In this document: one piece after another, positions 16,947 through 26,740 of the stretch
How the letters are laid out: each line of letters begins with the position of its first letter
How positions within the stretch are numbered: position 1 is the first letter of the stretch
Assembly: GCA_017405675.1 (NCBI GenBank)
Contig: JAFRAB010000015.1
Location: 62,001-126,000 of the forward strand
DNA length: 64,000 nucleotides
Origin: Erysipelotrichaceae bacterium
Lineage (GTDB): Bacteria > Bacillota_I > Bacilli_A > Erysipelotrichales > Erysipelotrichaceae
Reading direction: 5' to 3'
Position numbers and translations under genes: made by a program
The notes under the pieces: generated by a model
Told to the model about the DNA's origin: nothing
Databases searched by the model: none
What the model saw: the letters and a program-made list of their open reading frames with translations, nothing else

Positions 16947-18518
16947 ATGCTGGATAAGGAACTTAATAACAGACCGGATCTGCAGAAACACCTTTTTGAA
17001 AAAGGTTATCTTATTACTGATGCTGAATTAGATAATACAGATGATTATCCATTTTACGGTAACTGGAATAAAACGACCATCAGAGGTTATGATTTCTGGA
17101 TTTATAATGGTGTGAAGCTATTTATCAAGACAAATGAAGAGTATTCATTGTTTCTGATAGGTCATTGTTATGATCCATACAGGATGATTCATGATGAAGA
17201 TGAGGTATTATCCTTGTTGGAAAAAGCATATGGTACAGCATCATATCAGAAAATAATTGATGAATTAACCGGCATATTCATTACTGGAGTTATTTCAGAG
17301 GGTAAATTAGAATTCCAGCTAGATGCTTCCGGAATGCAGTGTGGTTATTATGGATCTGTTAATGGAAAGATATACATTTCCTCTCATACTCAGCTGATAG
17401 GTGACTTATGTCATTTGAAAACAGAAGATTATGTATCCAGGCTCGTAAACTACAGATGGTATCATTATATGCTGGGAAACTATCTTCCTGGAAATATTAC
17501 CAGTTTCAAGGAAATCAAAAGAGCAGTATGCAATACAGTTATTACATATAGTGACAAAGAATTTGCCGTTAAAAGAATATATCCTGTAAGGACAATTAAT
17601 ATGTGTCAGAATGATGCTGATTACCAGGCAGTGATTTCTGAAGGCAGCAGGATAATGAAAAACACAATGGCACTTATTCCTTTAAAATGGTCAGATCCTG
17701 CAATTTCATTAACCGGCGGAATAGACAGTAACACTACCTTTGCAGCGGCAAATGGTAATTATGACAAATACAAAACCTTCAGTTATGTTTCAATGTACAG
17801 AGAATCAGTAGATGCTGAAAAAGCTGAAACCATCAGTAAGCATTTTGGTGTACCTTATAAAAAATATGAGGTTCCAGAAAACAATGATGAAATAAATGAT
17901 TTTGAGATATATAAGAAGATCTTTGCCTATAACGGTGGAAACATTGGCAGCAACAGTGATTCAGATGTCAGAAAGAAAATAACACTCATAAATAATGATG
18001 TGTGTGATGTGGAAGTTAAGTCATGGATATCAGAAACCATCAGGGCTTATGCATATAAATATTTCGGCAGAAAGAAATTTCCAAAGAGTCTTAGTCCGAG
18101 AAATTACACATCGCTGTACAAAATATTCTTTCTTAACAGAAAACTCGCAGTAGAAACAGACCATTATTTTGACGAGTATATAGAAGAAACTGAACTTAAG
18201 GAACACCTGTTTAATTATGATGAAAGTGACTTATTCGTCTGGGAAATGATGCATGGTGGTAAGTGCGGATCAGATATAGGGGTCATGAAATCATGCTGGG
18301 ATATAACGATACCGTATAACAACAGGAAACTGTTGGATACCTTACTCAGAGTACCTCTTGAAAAACGTATTAATGATGATCTTCATATGGATATGAAAAA
18401 GGAACTAAACAGAGAGTTATATGATATGAATATAAGAGTCGTTAATCTAAATGAAACAGAATTCAGAAAGAAGCTGATTAACATTTATTATATTGTTAAC
18501 TCACACTTACCTTACTAG
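16947..18518 (+). CDS. Asparagine-synthase-like protein without Cys-1
   Basis: This 523-residue protein is a class of asparagine-synthase homologue. The C-terminal half has the ATP-pyrophosphatase loop SLTGGIDSNT near residue 251 and downstream KYEVPENN and GSNSDSDV segments. The N-terminal half resembles the glutaminase domain (LDASGMQCGYYG near 130) but begins MLDKEL, lacking the N-terminal catalytic Cys. It may therefore use another amine donor, or make an amide or cyclise a substrate as lasso cyclases and beta-lactam synthetases do. Its setting among glycan genes favours amidation of a uronate or an amino-acid-like decoration. GGGAGGTG precedes the ATG. Confidence 0.72.
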   Translation: MLDKELNNRPDLQKHLFEKGYLITDAELDNTDDYPFYGNWNKTTIRGYDFWIYNGVKLFIKTNEEYSLFLIGHCYDPYRMIHDEDEVLSLLEKAYGTASYQKIIDELTGIFITGVISEGKLEFQLDASGMQCGYYGSVNGKIYISSHTQLIGDLCHLKTEDYVSRLVNYRWYHYMLGNYLPGNITSFKEIKRAVCNTVITYSDKEFAVKRIYPVRTINMCQNDADYQAVISEGSRIMKNTMALIPLKWSDPAISLTGGIDSNTTFAAANGNYDKYKTFSYVSMYRESVDAEKAETISKHFGVPYKKYEVPENNDEINDFEIYKKIFAYNGGNIGSNSDSDVRKKITLINNDVCDVEVKSWISETIRAYAYKYFGRKKFPKSLSPRNYTSLYKIFFLNRKLAVETDHYFDEYIEETELKEHLFNYDESDLFVWEMMHGGKCGSDIGVMKSCWDITIPYNNRKLLDTLLRVPLEKRINDDLHMDMKKELNRELYDMNIRVVNLNETEFRKKLINIYYIVNSHLPY

Positions 18519-18540
18519 AATGACTATAACAAAGGGATTT

Positions 18541-19443
18541 ATGAATAACACAGAACCACTTATAACTATTATTACACCTACCTATAACAGAGCTGATTGT
18601 CTGAAAAGATGCTGGGAATCACTGTGCAGACAGTCTTTTTCAGATTTTCAGTGGCTGATTATTGATGATGGCAGTGCTGATAATACTGAAGAAGTAGTTA
18701 AGGGTTTCATTGCTGGTTCACAATTTAAAATAGACTATTACAAAAAGAAAAATGGTGGTAAACATACCGCACTGAATTATTCACACCCATATATTAAAGG
18801 CCAGTATATGGCTGTTCTGGACAGTGATGATATATTGACACCTACTGCATTGGAAAGATTGAAAGACACCTGGGAAAAATATGGTAATAATCAGGAAGTA
18901 GGACAGGTGATTTTTTTAAAGGGTTATACAGAAGACAAACCAATCTGCTATGTTGCTCATCCTGATACATTAGTTGATTCCATAAAGGAACCTCGAATAT
19001 CAGTTAGTGGCAGAGACTGTTTTGATTCATACAGAACCGAACTGTTTGTTAAGTACAGTTTTCCTGAGTTTGAAGGGGAAAAGTTCATTGGTGAGGGATC
19101 AGCGTTTTTCTTTATTGAACTGGAATCAAAAGCTGTTTATGTTAACGAAGTTATTTATTTATGTGATTACAGAGATGACGGTCTGACAAAAGCTGGAAGA
19201 TCCATGAGAATGGATAATCCTTTAGGAGGAATGTATAATTCCAGAGTTTACATGAATTCAAGACTTTCTCTGTCAACGCGCTTGAAAAAGGGAGTATTAT
19301 ATGCATGTTATTCTAAAATTGCAGGAAAATCATTTGGTGAAACTATGAGTGGGAATGAATACAAACTGCTTACGGCAATCACATATCTTCCAGGAGTTCT
19401 TTTGTCTGGTTACTGGAAGAAAAAGTATTCAGGGGGTAATTGA
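18541..19443 (+). CDS. GT2-family glycosyltransferase
   Basis: An ATG at 18541 is preferred: the protein then begins just before the GT-A fold and AAAGGGA lies upstream; the longer frame overlaps the previous gene. The 300-residue enzyme has ITIITPTYNRADCL, the donor-site WLIIDDGSADNT near residue 39 and the metal-binding VLDSDD near 95. It is cytoplasmic and adds a sugar during repeat-unit assembly; specificity unknown. Its stop overlaps the next gene's leader. Confidence 0.85.
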   Translation: MNNTEPLITIITPTYNRADCLKRCWESLCRQSFSDFQWLIIDDGSADNTEEVVKGFIAGSQFKIDYYKKKNGGKHTALNYSHPYIKGQYMAVLDSDDILTPTALERLKDTWEKYGNNQEVGQVIFLKGYTEDKPICYVAHPDTLVDSIKEPRISVSGRDCFDSYRTELFVKYSFPEFEGEKFIGEGSAFFFIELESKAVYVNEVIYLCDYRDDGLTKAGRSMRMDNPLGGMYNSRVYMNSRLSLSTRLKKGVLYACYSKIAGKSFGETMSGNEYKLLTAITYLPGVLLSGYWKKKYSGGN

Positions 19444-19445
19444 TA

Positions 19446-20432
19446 ATGGCAGAATTCAGTGTAATTGTTCCTGTTTACAAAGTTGAAAAATATCTTAGAA
19501 GATGTGTAGACAGCATATTGAGTCAGAAAGATGCTGATTTTGAAGTCATTCTGGTTGATGACGGAAGTCCTGACAATTGTGGTGTTATCTGTGATGAGTA
19601 TGCTGCTAAGGATGATCGAGTAAATGTGATTCATCAGGAAAACAAAGGGCTATCTGGTGCCAGAAACAGCGGTATAAACAGTTCAAAAGGGGAATATCTT
19701 GTTTTCGTTGATAGCGATGATTACTGGAATAGTGAGATGGGTTTATATGAGCTGTCAAAAGTGATAAAAGAGAATGATGATTTGGATATCGTATGTTTCG
19801 GAGTTAATATCATCACGGAAGATGGTAAGTTGATAAAGACCAGAAAACCAACAATCAAAACCAACGATTTCAATAACAAATACGAAACCCTTGAAACGAT
19901 GATATATGGAAATGAGTACATTAGTACTTCATATGTTAAGGCAATAAAAAGAAAACTAATTATTGACAATAGTATTTATTTCATAGACAGAATATACAGT
20001 GAAGACATTGAATGGTCAGCCCGTTTGATGGTTCTATGTCAAAGCATAGGAATATCTGAAATAGCATTTTACGATAGAATGATCAGAAATGAAGGTGCTA
20101 TAACATCATCAATAGGAAGAAAAAATGTCCTGGATATTCTTAAACAGATAGAAAACGGTGTCGAGTTTGCAAAAGAACATGCTGAAGACGAGGCTTTCTT
20201 AGATCTGTATTATGAATACTGGGCATATCAGTATGCAATGTTGCTAGGATTCTGCAGAAGAATAAGAAAAGATGATGATTTTCCTGGCATCAAAAACAGA
20301 ATGAAAAAACTCTCATGGTTATTGAACTATGATCATGTCAGTAAAGTAAAACTGGTAAAAACAATTTATAAACTATCTGGAATAGATATTACAATGTTTA
20401 TATTGGAAAAATATTACACCACAAAAAAGTAA
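19446..20432 (+). CDS. GT2-family glycosyltransferase
   Basis: The ATG at 19446 lies 8 nt after AGGGGGT; the TTG at 19440 is too close to it. The 328-residue GT-A enzyme shows FSVIVPVYKVEKYL, VDDGSPDNCG near residue 39 and FVDSDDYW near 89, all family landmarks. The C-terminal third is helical and divergent, which usually sets acceptor choice. It is one of at least seven GT2 enzymes in the locus. Confidence 0.87.
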   Translation: MAEFSVIVPVYKVEKYLRRCVDSILSQKDADFEVILVDDGSPDNCGVICDEYAAKDDRVNVIHQENKGLSGARNSGINSSKGEYLVFVDSDDYWNSEMGLYELSKVIKENDDLDIVCFGVNIITEDGKLIKTRKPTIKTNDFNNKYETLETMIYGNEYISTSYVKAIKRKLIIDNSIYFIDRIYSEDIEWSARLMVLCQSIGISEIAFYDRMIRNEGAITSSIGRKNVLDILKQIENGVEFAKEHAEDEAFLDLYYEYWAYQYAMLLGFCRRIRKDDDFPGIKNRMKKLSWLLNYDHVSKVKLVKTIYKLSGIDITMFILEKYYTTKK

Positions 20433-20433
20433 C

Positions 20434-21564
20434 ATGAAAAAAGTATTAATTATAGCACGGAAATTAAGCATTGGCGGTGCTGAAAAAGTTGCAAGAGATA
20501 TTGGGTATTATGCTGATAAATCGAAATATGATATTCATTATCTTGTTTTTGGTGATGACATAAACACATATGAAACAGAATTGGAGAATAAAGGTTGTAA
20601 AATCATTCATATGGATCCTCCGAATAAGAACTATTTTAGTTATTTCAAAAACCTTTATAATTTAATAAAAAAGGAAAAATATGATATTATTCATTCCCAT
20701 ACGATGTTTTCCTCAGGATGGGCAATGTATATTGGATATAAATGTGGTGTACCTGTTAGAATTTCACATTCCCATACTATAAGAGGTCCTGAAAAAAGAG
20801 GTTTTGTGAAGAACTCATATGAAGGATTTATGAGAAGGGTTATTAATAAGTATTCTACACATTTCATTGGTTGTGGGGTTAGTGCTGGATATTGGTTATT
20901 TGGAAAAGAAAAGTTTGATAAAGAAGGTATTATAATATTTAATGGGATTGACTTGAATAAATATAGATATGATGAAAGCAAAAGATATTCCATCAGAAAG
21001 CAATATGGAATTGATGATTGTAAGGTCATTGGACACGTAGGTCATTTTGCTGATGTTAAGAATCAGCAGTATTTAGTTAGTTTATTACCTCAATTGATAG
21101 AAAACAAAGAAAAAATCGTTCTGATGTTACTTGGCGATGGTGAAACAACAGGAAAGATTATGGATTTGATTCATTCCATGAACCTGGAAAACCATGTTAT
21201 TATTACTGGAAATGTTAACAATGTCGGAGATTACTTAAGTGCAATGGATGTCTTTGCTTTTCCTTCAAAATACGAAGGAATGCCGTTGTCATTAATTGAA
21301 GCTCAGGCAAATGGATTGCCATGTGTTATATCTAAAACAATACCTAAAGACATATATTTAACAAATCTTGTTACACCATTACCAGTAGACGATGACAGTA
21401 TAATAAAATGGATAAACTGCATTTTGAGTTTGGGAAGAAATAAACCTGAACAGTATTTCAGTATTATTGAACAAACGGGATATAGTACAGATACTATGCT
21501 GGCAGAGATTTATAAGATTTATGAAGGAGGTAATAACTTTGAATGGAAGAGTAATAATCGGTAG
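20434..21564 (+). CDS. GT4-type glycosyltransferase (EpsF-like)
   Basis: The 376-residue GT-B enzyme has the N-terminal glycine-rich LSIGGAEKVARDI (residues 10-22), HSHTMFSSGW near 87 and a C-terminal PSKYEGMPLSLIEAQANG near 277 with the E-x7-E donor-site pattern. It resembles EpsF/WlaE-like capsule transferases. It starts one base after the preceding stop. Its 3' end overlaps the ribosome site of the acetyltransferase gene. Confidence 0.85.
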   Translation: MKKVLIIARKLSIGGAEKVARDIGYYADKSKYDIHYLVFGDDINTYETELENKGCKIIHMDPPNKNYFSYFKNLYNLIKKEKYDIIHSHTMFSSGWAMYIGYKCGVPVRISHSHTIRGPEKRGFVKNSYEGFMRRVINKYSTHFIGCGVSAGYWLFGKEKFDKEGIIIFNGIDLNKYRYDESKRYSIRKQYGIDDCKVIGHVGHFADVKNQQYLVSLLPQLIENKEKIVLMLLGDGETTGKIMDLIHSMNLENHVIITGNVNNVGDYLSAMDVFAFPSKYEGMPLSLIEAQANGLPCVISKTIPKDIYLTNLVTPLPVDDDSIIKWINCILSLGRNKPEQYFSIIEQTGYSTDTMLAEIYKIYEGGNNFEWKSNNR

Positions 21565-22057
21565 AATTATATATAATCTTATTGGAAAACACATGCCTCT
21601 TTCTGATGGACATTTCAGTTTTGGAAGTAAAAAAATAAGAGCTTTTTGCGGTAAATTGATTTTGAAAAAATGTGGAATAAATATAAACATTGAAAAAGGT
21701 GCTCATTTCAGTAGTGAAGTATCTTTAGGTAATAATTCTGGTATAGGAATAAATTGTGAAATAGCACCATATGTCACTATTGGAGATGATGTCATGATGG
21801 GCCCTGAATGTATGATTTATACCTCAAACCATGGTATGGATAGAACAGACATTCCAATGTGGAAACAACAGTCTACAGAGGTAGAACCAGTAGTAATAGG
21901 AAATGATGTTTGGATTGGAGCAAGAGTTATCATTCTTCCTGGTGTTCATATTGGAGATGGATGTGTTATAGGTGCTGGATCAGTAGTTACCAAAGATGTA
22001 GAGGAATACACTGTTGTTGCTGGAAATCCGGCCAAGTTTATAAGAAAGAGAAAGTAA
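21539..22057 (+). CDS. Hexapeptide-repeat O-acetyltransferase
   Basis: A TTG start at 21539 is chosen since GAAGGAGGT (21523-21531) lies 7 nt upstream and it overlaps the previous gene's end by only 26 nt; the longer frame back to 21467 would overlap by nearly 100. The 172-residue product is a left-handed beta-helix acetyltransferase of the WcaF/CapG/maltose-acetyltransferase type. It has stacked [IV]-G-x-x repeats from about residue 60 onward (VVIGNDVWIGARVIILPGV) and NHGMDR with the catalytic His near 97. It probably O-acetylates a sugar of the repeat unit. Confidence 0.82.
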   Translation: MNGRVIIGRIIYNLIGKHMPLSDGHFSFGSKKIRAFCGKLILKKCGININIEKGAHFSSEVSLGNNSGIGINCEIAPYVTIGDDVMMGPECMIYTSNHGMDRTDIPMWKQQSTEVEPVVIGNDVWIGARVIILPGVHIGDGCVIGAGSVVTKDVEEYTVVAGNPAKFIRKRK

Positions 22058-23224
22058 ATGAAAACACTTCTTATCGTAATACCTACACTTAGGATGGGTG
22101 GAGCTGAAAAAGCGTTGATATCCTTGCTAAAGAGTCTTGATCAAAATGTGGTTAATGTTGATCTTTTTCTTTTTGAGAGTGGAGGCATTTTACAAAAAGA
22201 AGTTCCTGAATGGGTAAACGTAATTGAAGCAGATGAAGTCACCAGAGCGATGACTTTGGAAGCAAGGTATTATTTAAGAGAAATCTTAAAAAAGGGACAT
22301 TTATTTGCTGCTGTTTCTAGATTATGGACGGCAGTACTAAATAAATTTGGTTATAAAATTTTCTCTTGGGATATTGTAAAAAAATATATACCGGAGATTC
22401 AGAAGCACTATGATGTTGCCATTGGTTTTTTAGAAGGAACGACTGATTTCTTTGTTATTGATAAGGTTCAAGCAGACAGAAAGATTGGATGGATCCATAC
22501 TGATTTGACCAGACACATAGTTCAAAATAAGGATATTGAGTACTATAATAGATTTGACAAAATTGTTACTATATCTGAAAAGTGTAGGAAAACGGCTATT
22601 AGTTCAATTCCTGGAATTGAGGATAAGATATGTGTAATAGAGAATGTTGTCTTACCAGAAGAAATCATCAGAAAATCTGAAGAATCTATTGAAATAGATA
22701 GTGATAATTGTTTCAGGATCGTTACTGTAGGACGTATAGAATATGATAAGGGAATTGATCTTGGTGCTCAGGCGGCTAAATTGCTTAAAAAACATGGTGT
22801 TGATTTTAAATGGTATGTTTTGGGTTATGGCAGTCAGGAAGAAAATGTTAGGGAATATGTAAAAGAAAATATGCTTCTAGACAACTATATACTTCATGGA
22901 ATGGTATCAAATCCATATCCATATATAAAAATGGCTGATCTTATCGTACAGCCATCACGAAATGAAGGAAAATCAATAGTACTAGATGAAGCCAAGATTT
23001 TGGGGAAAGCAATTGTTGCCACAAACTATGCATCAGTTAAGGATCAAATAAAAGATCATGAAACAGGTATTATTGTAGATATCACTCCAAACAGTATAGC
23101 ATCGGGAATTGAATTGCTGATGCGCGATAAAGATTTAAAAAAACAAATAGAAAATAATTGCATGAATGAGGATTATGCTGTTGAAGAAGTGATGAAGCAA
23201 TTTTATAGAATCATTGGTGTTTAG
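22058..23224 (+). CDS. GT4-type glycosyltransferase
   Basis: The 388-residue GT-B protein starts with MKTLLIVIPTLRMGGAEKAL, where MGGAEK is the N-terminal glycine loop, and has GRIEYDKGIDLGAQAAK near 228 and PSRNEGKSIVLDEAKILG near 299 (E-x7-E). The call as a retaining polysaccharide transferase is firm. The ATG directly follows the acetyltransferase stop. Confidence 0.85.
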   Translation: MKTLLIVIPTLRMGGAEKALISLLKSLDQNVVNVDLFLFESGGILQKEVPEWVNVIEADEVTRAMTLEARYYLREILKKGHLFAAVSRLWTAVLNKFGYKIFSWDIVKKYIPEIQKHYDVAIGFLEGTTDFFVIDKVQADRKIGWIHTDLTRHIVQNKDIEYYNRFDKIVTISEKCRKTAISSIPGIEDKICVIENVVLPEEIIRKSEESIEIDSDNCFRIVTVGRIEYDKGIDLGAQAAKLLKKHGVDFKWYVLGYGSQEENVREYVKENMLLDNYILHGMVSNPYPYIKMADLIVQPSRNEGKSIVLDEAKILGKAIVATNYASVKDQIKDHETGIIVDITPNSIASGIELLMRDKDLKKQIENNCMNEDYAVEEVMKQFYRIIGV

Positions 23225-23258
23225 TGAAGTAAAGAAATATTGAGAAGGAGAAAAAGCC

Positions 23259-24374
23259 ATGGTAAAACAAATAGGAGTACTGCTTGTAATATTGGCAATT
23301 AGCGGTATGTATTCCTTAGGATACATGAAATCAAGAGTAAAATGCATAAGCATTATAACGGTTATCATGACTCTTTTTGCTGGCTTTAGAACCTGGTGGT
23401 TTGGAGATTTAATAAAATACTACACTCTCTATTTATCTTGTACAGGTACTGGATGGAAGAATGCTGTATTTGGTAACTGGGCTAATATCGGACTTAGAAT
23501 ATCATTTAGAATCGCGGGATGGTTAGGAATATCATATGATATTTGTATTTTTGTTATAGCTGCTTTTGTAGCTTTTACTCTTGGCTTATTAGTATATCGT
23601 TATTCTGTTTCTATATACTGGAGTTATTTAATGTATATTGGGATGGGGTTTTATATGTTCACGTATTCAGGTTTGAAACAATCTATAGCTATGGGCTTTT
23701 TGTGCTTATCTATGATAGCGCTAATTGAGGAAAAACCAGTGATGTTTTATTTTTGGACCATGTGTGCTATTACTTTTCATGCTCCATCAGCTGTTTTTTT
23801 GCCGGCATATTTAATAACAAAAAAAGAATTTGATGCAGTCTATATTTGGATTATCGTAGTCTCCTTAATTGTTTTCTTCCTGTTTAGAAATCGAATTGTA
23901 TCAGTCCTTTCTGATGCATATTATGAGGAGGAGGCCACATTAGGTTCTAGTAAGATAATTGGAGGAAGAGCTTTAATGATACTGTTAATAATGGGCTTGG
24001 GATGTTGGATAAGGCCTGTTACAGCAATTGATACAGTATACAAAAAACTGTTTTCTATTATGTTAATTTCTTTCATGCTTCAGTGTTTTTCTGTATATGG
24101 GAACGTTTTTACAAGATTAACTGATTACTATTTCCAGTTTGTTGTATTGTATATACCGTTTATTCTTGAAAGAGCAGAGCATCAGTTATTGATGAATTCG
24201 GAAAGAAAAGGCAGGATACATATAATTCCTCAAAGCTTTTACATGTATTTATCATTTGGAATCAGTGTTTTTGCGTTAGTGTATTATACAAGATACTGTC
24301 ATGGCTCACTGTGGTTTCTAAATAGCTTTAAGTTTTTCTGGCAGATAAATCCTTATTCTTTGTATGGAAGGTGA
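23259..24374 (+). CDS. EpsG-like polysaccharide polymerase
   Basis: The 371-residue protein is strongly hydrophobic with about ten membrane segments and no enzyme-core motif, matching the EpsG family (PF14897), proposed Wzy-type polymerases. Diagnostic stretches include TLFAGFRTWWFGDLIKYY near residue 37 and YSGLKQSIAMGFL near 135. AGAAGGAG precedes the ATG. It would join lipid-linked repeat units outside the membrane, which implies a flippase. The only candidate for that is the ABC exporter at 11735. Confidence 0.78.
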   Translation: MVKQIGVLLVILAISGMYSLGYMKSRVKCISIITVIMTLFAGFRTWWFGDLIKYYTLYLSCTGTGWKNAVFGNWANIGLRISFRIAGWLGISYDICIFVIAAFVAFTLGLLVYRYSVSIYWSYLMYIGMGFYMFTYSGLKQSIAMGFLCLSMIALIEEKPVMFYFWTMCAITFHAPSAVFLPAYLITKKEFDAVYIWIIVVSLIVFFLFRNRIVSVLSDAYYEEEATLGSSKIIGGRALMILLIMGLGCWIRPVTAIDTVYKKLFSIMLISFMLQCFSVYGNVFTRLTDYYFQFVVLYIPFILERAEHQLLMNSERKGRIHIIPQSFYMYLSFGISVFALVYYTRYCHGSLWFLNSFKFFWQINPYSLYGR

Positions 24375-24377
24375 TTT

Positions 24378-25409
24378 ATGTATAGAGGGAAAAAAATAAG
24401 TGTTGCTATGACTACATTTAATGGCGAGCGATACATAAAGGAACAATTAGATAGTATCTTGAATCAAACTGTTGTAGTTGATGAAATAATTATTAGCGAT
24501 GATGGATCAGTTGATCAGACTGTTTCAATTGTACAAGAATATGTTAAAAAATCAATTAAGATTCCAATCACAGTTTTAACAAATAATCAGAATCATGGAA
24601 TAAGTGGAAATTTTAGTTGGGCAATAAGACATGCAAATGGCGATATTATTTTCGTGTGTGGACAGGATGATGTATGGAAACCTGAAAAAGTACAAAAAAT
24701 TGCTGATGTTTTTGTACATCATACAGATGCTGAACTGGTCTGCCACAGTTTGTCTTTTATTGATCAAAATGGTTTACCTTTGTATGATCAAAGAATTAAT
24801 TCAGTAATAAATAATACAAAATATTCTTTAGGTGAAGAGTTTCATGCAAATAGAGAACAGTATTTTGATGCGGCTGCCTCACATGTTCTTTTCCCAGGTC
24901 CTGCAATATGTATATCTCAAGAGTTGGCAGAAAAAGCTCTTCCAATTCCTTCAGGCGTTTCTGAAGATTGGTGGTTTCCTTTTTGTGCTGTAGCAGATGA
25001 TAAAGCATTTTATATAAATTTACCATTAACTAAATATCGTATTCATGATAGTACTTCACGATCTGTTGGTATGAGTGCTACTAATCACATAAAGAAGGTG
25101 TTGAAAAATGTTAAAACTGCAAACAATAGATCAACAACATACCTTTCGTTTGCTGATCGAGCAACAGCATATTTGGAAACAATACCAGGTGAAAATAATG
25201 TGTCTCAAAAAACAAACTGGACATTATTTCGTGTTCGGGATGTTGGTCGTAAAGTAATAACTGCGCAGACAAGCGGTAGAATTAAAGGGGCTGTTTTGTT
25301 GACTAAACTATACCTAACAGACATTAGATATAGAAGGATAGGGTATAAAAACTATCTAATTCAGCTTGCTTACACAATTATATACGGCAAAAAACAAAAA
25401 ATGAGTTAA
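24378..25409 (+). CDS. GT2-family glycosyltransferase (rhamnosyl-like)
   Basis: The 343-residue GT-A enzyme has SVAMTTFNGERYIKEQLDSI at the N-terminus, ISDDGSVDQT near 39 and VCGQDDVWKPEK near 91. The CGQDDVW form in place of DSDD is common in rhamnosyl- and galactofuranosyl-type GT2 enzymes of capsule loci. GAAGGTGAT precedes the ATG. Specificity is not assigned. Confidence 0.84.
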   Translation: MYRGKKISVAMTTFNGERYIKEQLDSILNQTVVVDEIIISDDGSVDQTVSIVQEYVKKSIKIPITVLTNNQNHGISGNFSWAIRHANGDIIFVCGQDDVWKPEKVQKIADVFVHHTDAELVCHSLSFIDQNGLPLYDQRINSVINNTKYSLGEEFHANREQYFDAAASHVLFPGPAICISQELAEKALPIPSGVSEDWWFPFCAVADDKAFYINLPLTKYRIHDSTSRSVGMSATNHIKKVLKNVKTANNRSTTYLSFADRATAYLETIPGENNVSQKTNWTLFRVRDVGRKVITAQTSGRIKGAVLLTKLYLTDIRYRRIGYKNYLIQLAYTIIYGKKQKMS

Positions 25410-25480
25410 CCAAGATTGACATTTCATTTTAACAAAGGATGGAAATATATTAGTACAGTTTGAAAGGAGGTGTTTTAACA

Positions 25481-26688
25481 ATGAATCAGCTAAAAAAATT
25501 ATCAAAGAATTGGATAACAAAAAGTAAAGAATGGTTATATAATAATGTGATTTTAGAGTCCGATCGTATCATGGCAGAAATTACAATAAATCAATTTAAA
25601 AAGAGAAAAAGAGCTAATGATAGAATTAAAGTGGGTTTTATTGTTCAAATGCCTCAGGTATGGGATAAGGAATCACCGGTGTATGAGCGGATGACAGCTG
25701 ATTCACAATTTGATCCTTGGCTGATAGTTGTTCCATCGTATGATAGAGCTCTGGGAGCAAAAAAACATATGGAAACGAACTGCAATACTTCCAGCAGAAA
25801 TATCCAACTGGACACATACTTACTTCGCAGCAACTTGGGAATGATTTTCATAAAATAAAAAAACAAGGTTTTGATTATATTTTCTTTCAGCGTAAATGGG
25901 AAGGTTACCTTCCAAAAACCTGTTATATTCCTTATGATTTTAATTGCTATTTAGGTACTTCTGCTTCATTTGAAACAAGATTTTTCTACAGTTTATATGT
26001 AATGTACTGTAGTACGACAGATCAACAAGAACAGTATCATCCAAATAAGGGACAAAGATCAGTTTATCTTGGCTGTCCTGCACTTGGTAGAATTGTTTCA
26101 AATGAAGTGTCACATTACCCAGGGCTTCGTATTCTGTGGACACCCCGTTGGGAAACAAGCTCAATATATGGTGGGTCAACATTTTATGCATATAAAGACC
26201 TGTTTATTCCACTAAAAAAGGATTATCCATCGGATTTAATAATAATGCGTCCGCATCCATTAACTTTTGAAAATGCACTAAAAAGTGATGCAATGACTAA
26301 TTCGGAAATTAAAGAATACAAAACACAAAATTTAAATGCTGGTATTGTTTTTGATGATAATGCATCTATTGATGATACTCTTAAGCATGTTGATGTAATG
26401 ATTACCGATTTTTCTTCTGTTATCATAAATGCCTTTTTGTGTGGAATAATAATTATTTATACTGGTAAAGAAACAACATTAACTCCAATCGATACTTTCA
26501 GAAAGATTATGGATTGCTCTTATCATGCAGAAAATTGGGATCAAGTCTTAAGTATTCTTAATATGTTAAGAAATAATAATGATCCTTTGTTTGAACAACG
26601 AACAGTATTAGCAGATTTAATGAGAAAAGAACACATCGATAGCGATAAAGCAATTCTTAGGGATATTATTCAGGATTATTATTCATAA
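25481..26688 (+). pseudogene. CDP-glycerol-type glycerophosphotransferase, frameshifted
   Basis: Two adjacent frames together encode one TagB/TagF-type (PF04464) polymer phosphotransferase. The ATG at 25481 follows AAAGGAGG. The first frame is coherent up to the A7 run near 25758, then stops at 25858. The other frame continues the homology from there (GFDYIFFQRKWEGYLPKTC) to WTPRWETSSIYGGSTFYAYK, IMRPHPLTFENA and ITDFSSVIINAF, ending at 26688. Restoring one A gives about 402 residues, collinear with the intact paralogue at 38923. The run lies in frame as A_AAA_AAA, a classic slippery heptamer, so recoding or transcript slippage could rescue it. It is otherwise a recent pseudogene or a sequencing error. 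Confidence 0.8.
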
Positions 26689-26740
26689 ACTTATTTGATG
26701 TATATAACTGGGAGAGGTATTAGGATTAACGAGAAATAAT

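Noticed and set aside
16947..18518. Asn-synthase-like protein as the missing lasso cyclase for the kinase cassette
   Set aside because: It lies about 32 kb upstream among glycan genes, without a protease or precursor nearby, and its length and neighbours fit a polysaccharide role better.
21467..21538. Upstream extension of the acetyltransferase gene
   Set aside because: It would overlap the preceding glycosyltransferase by nearly 100 nt and has no ribosome site, whereas TTG 21539 has an excellent one.
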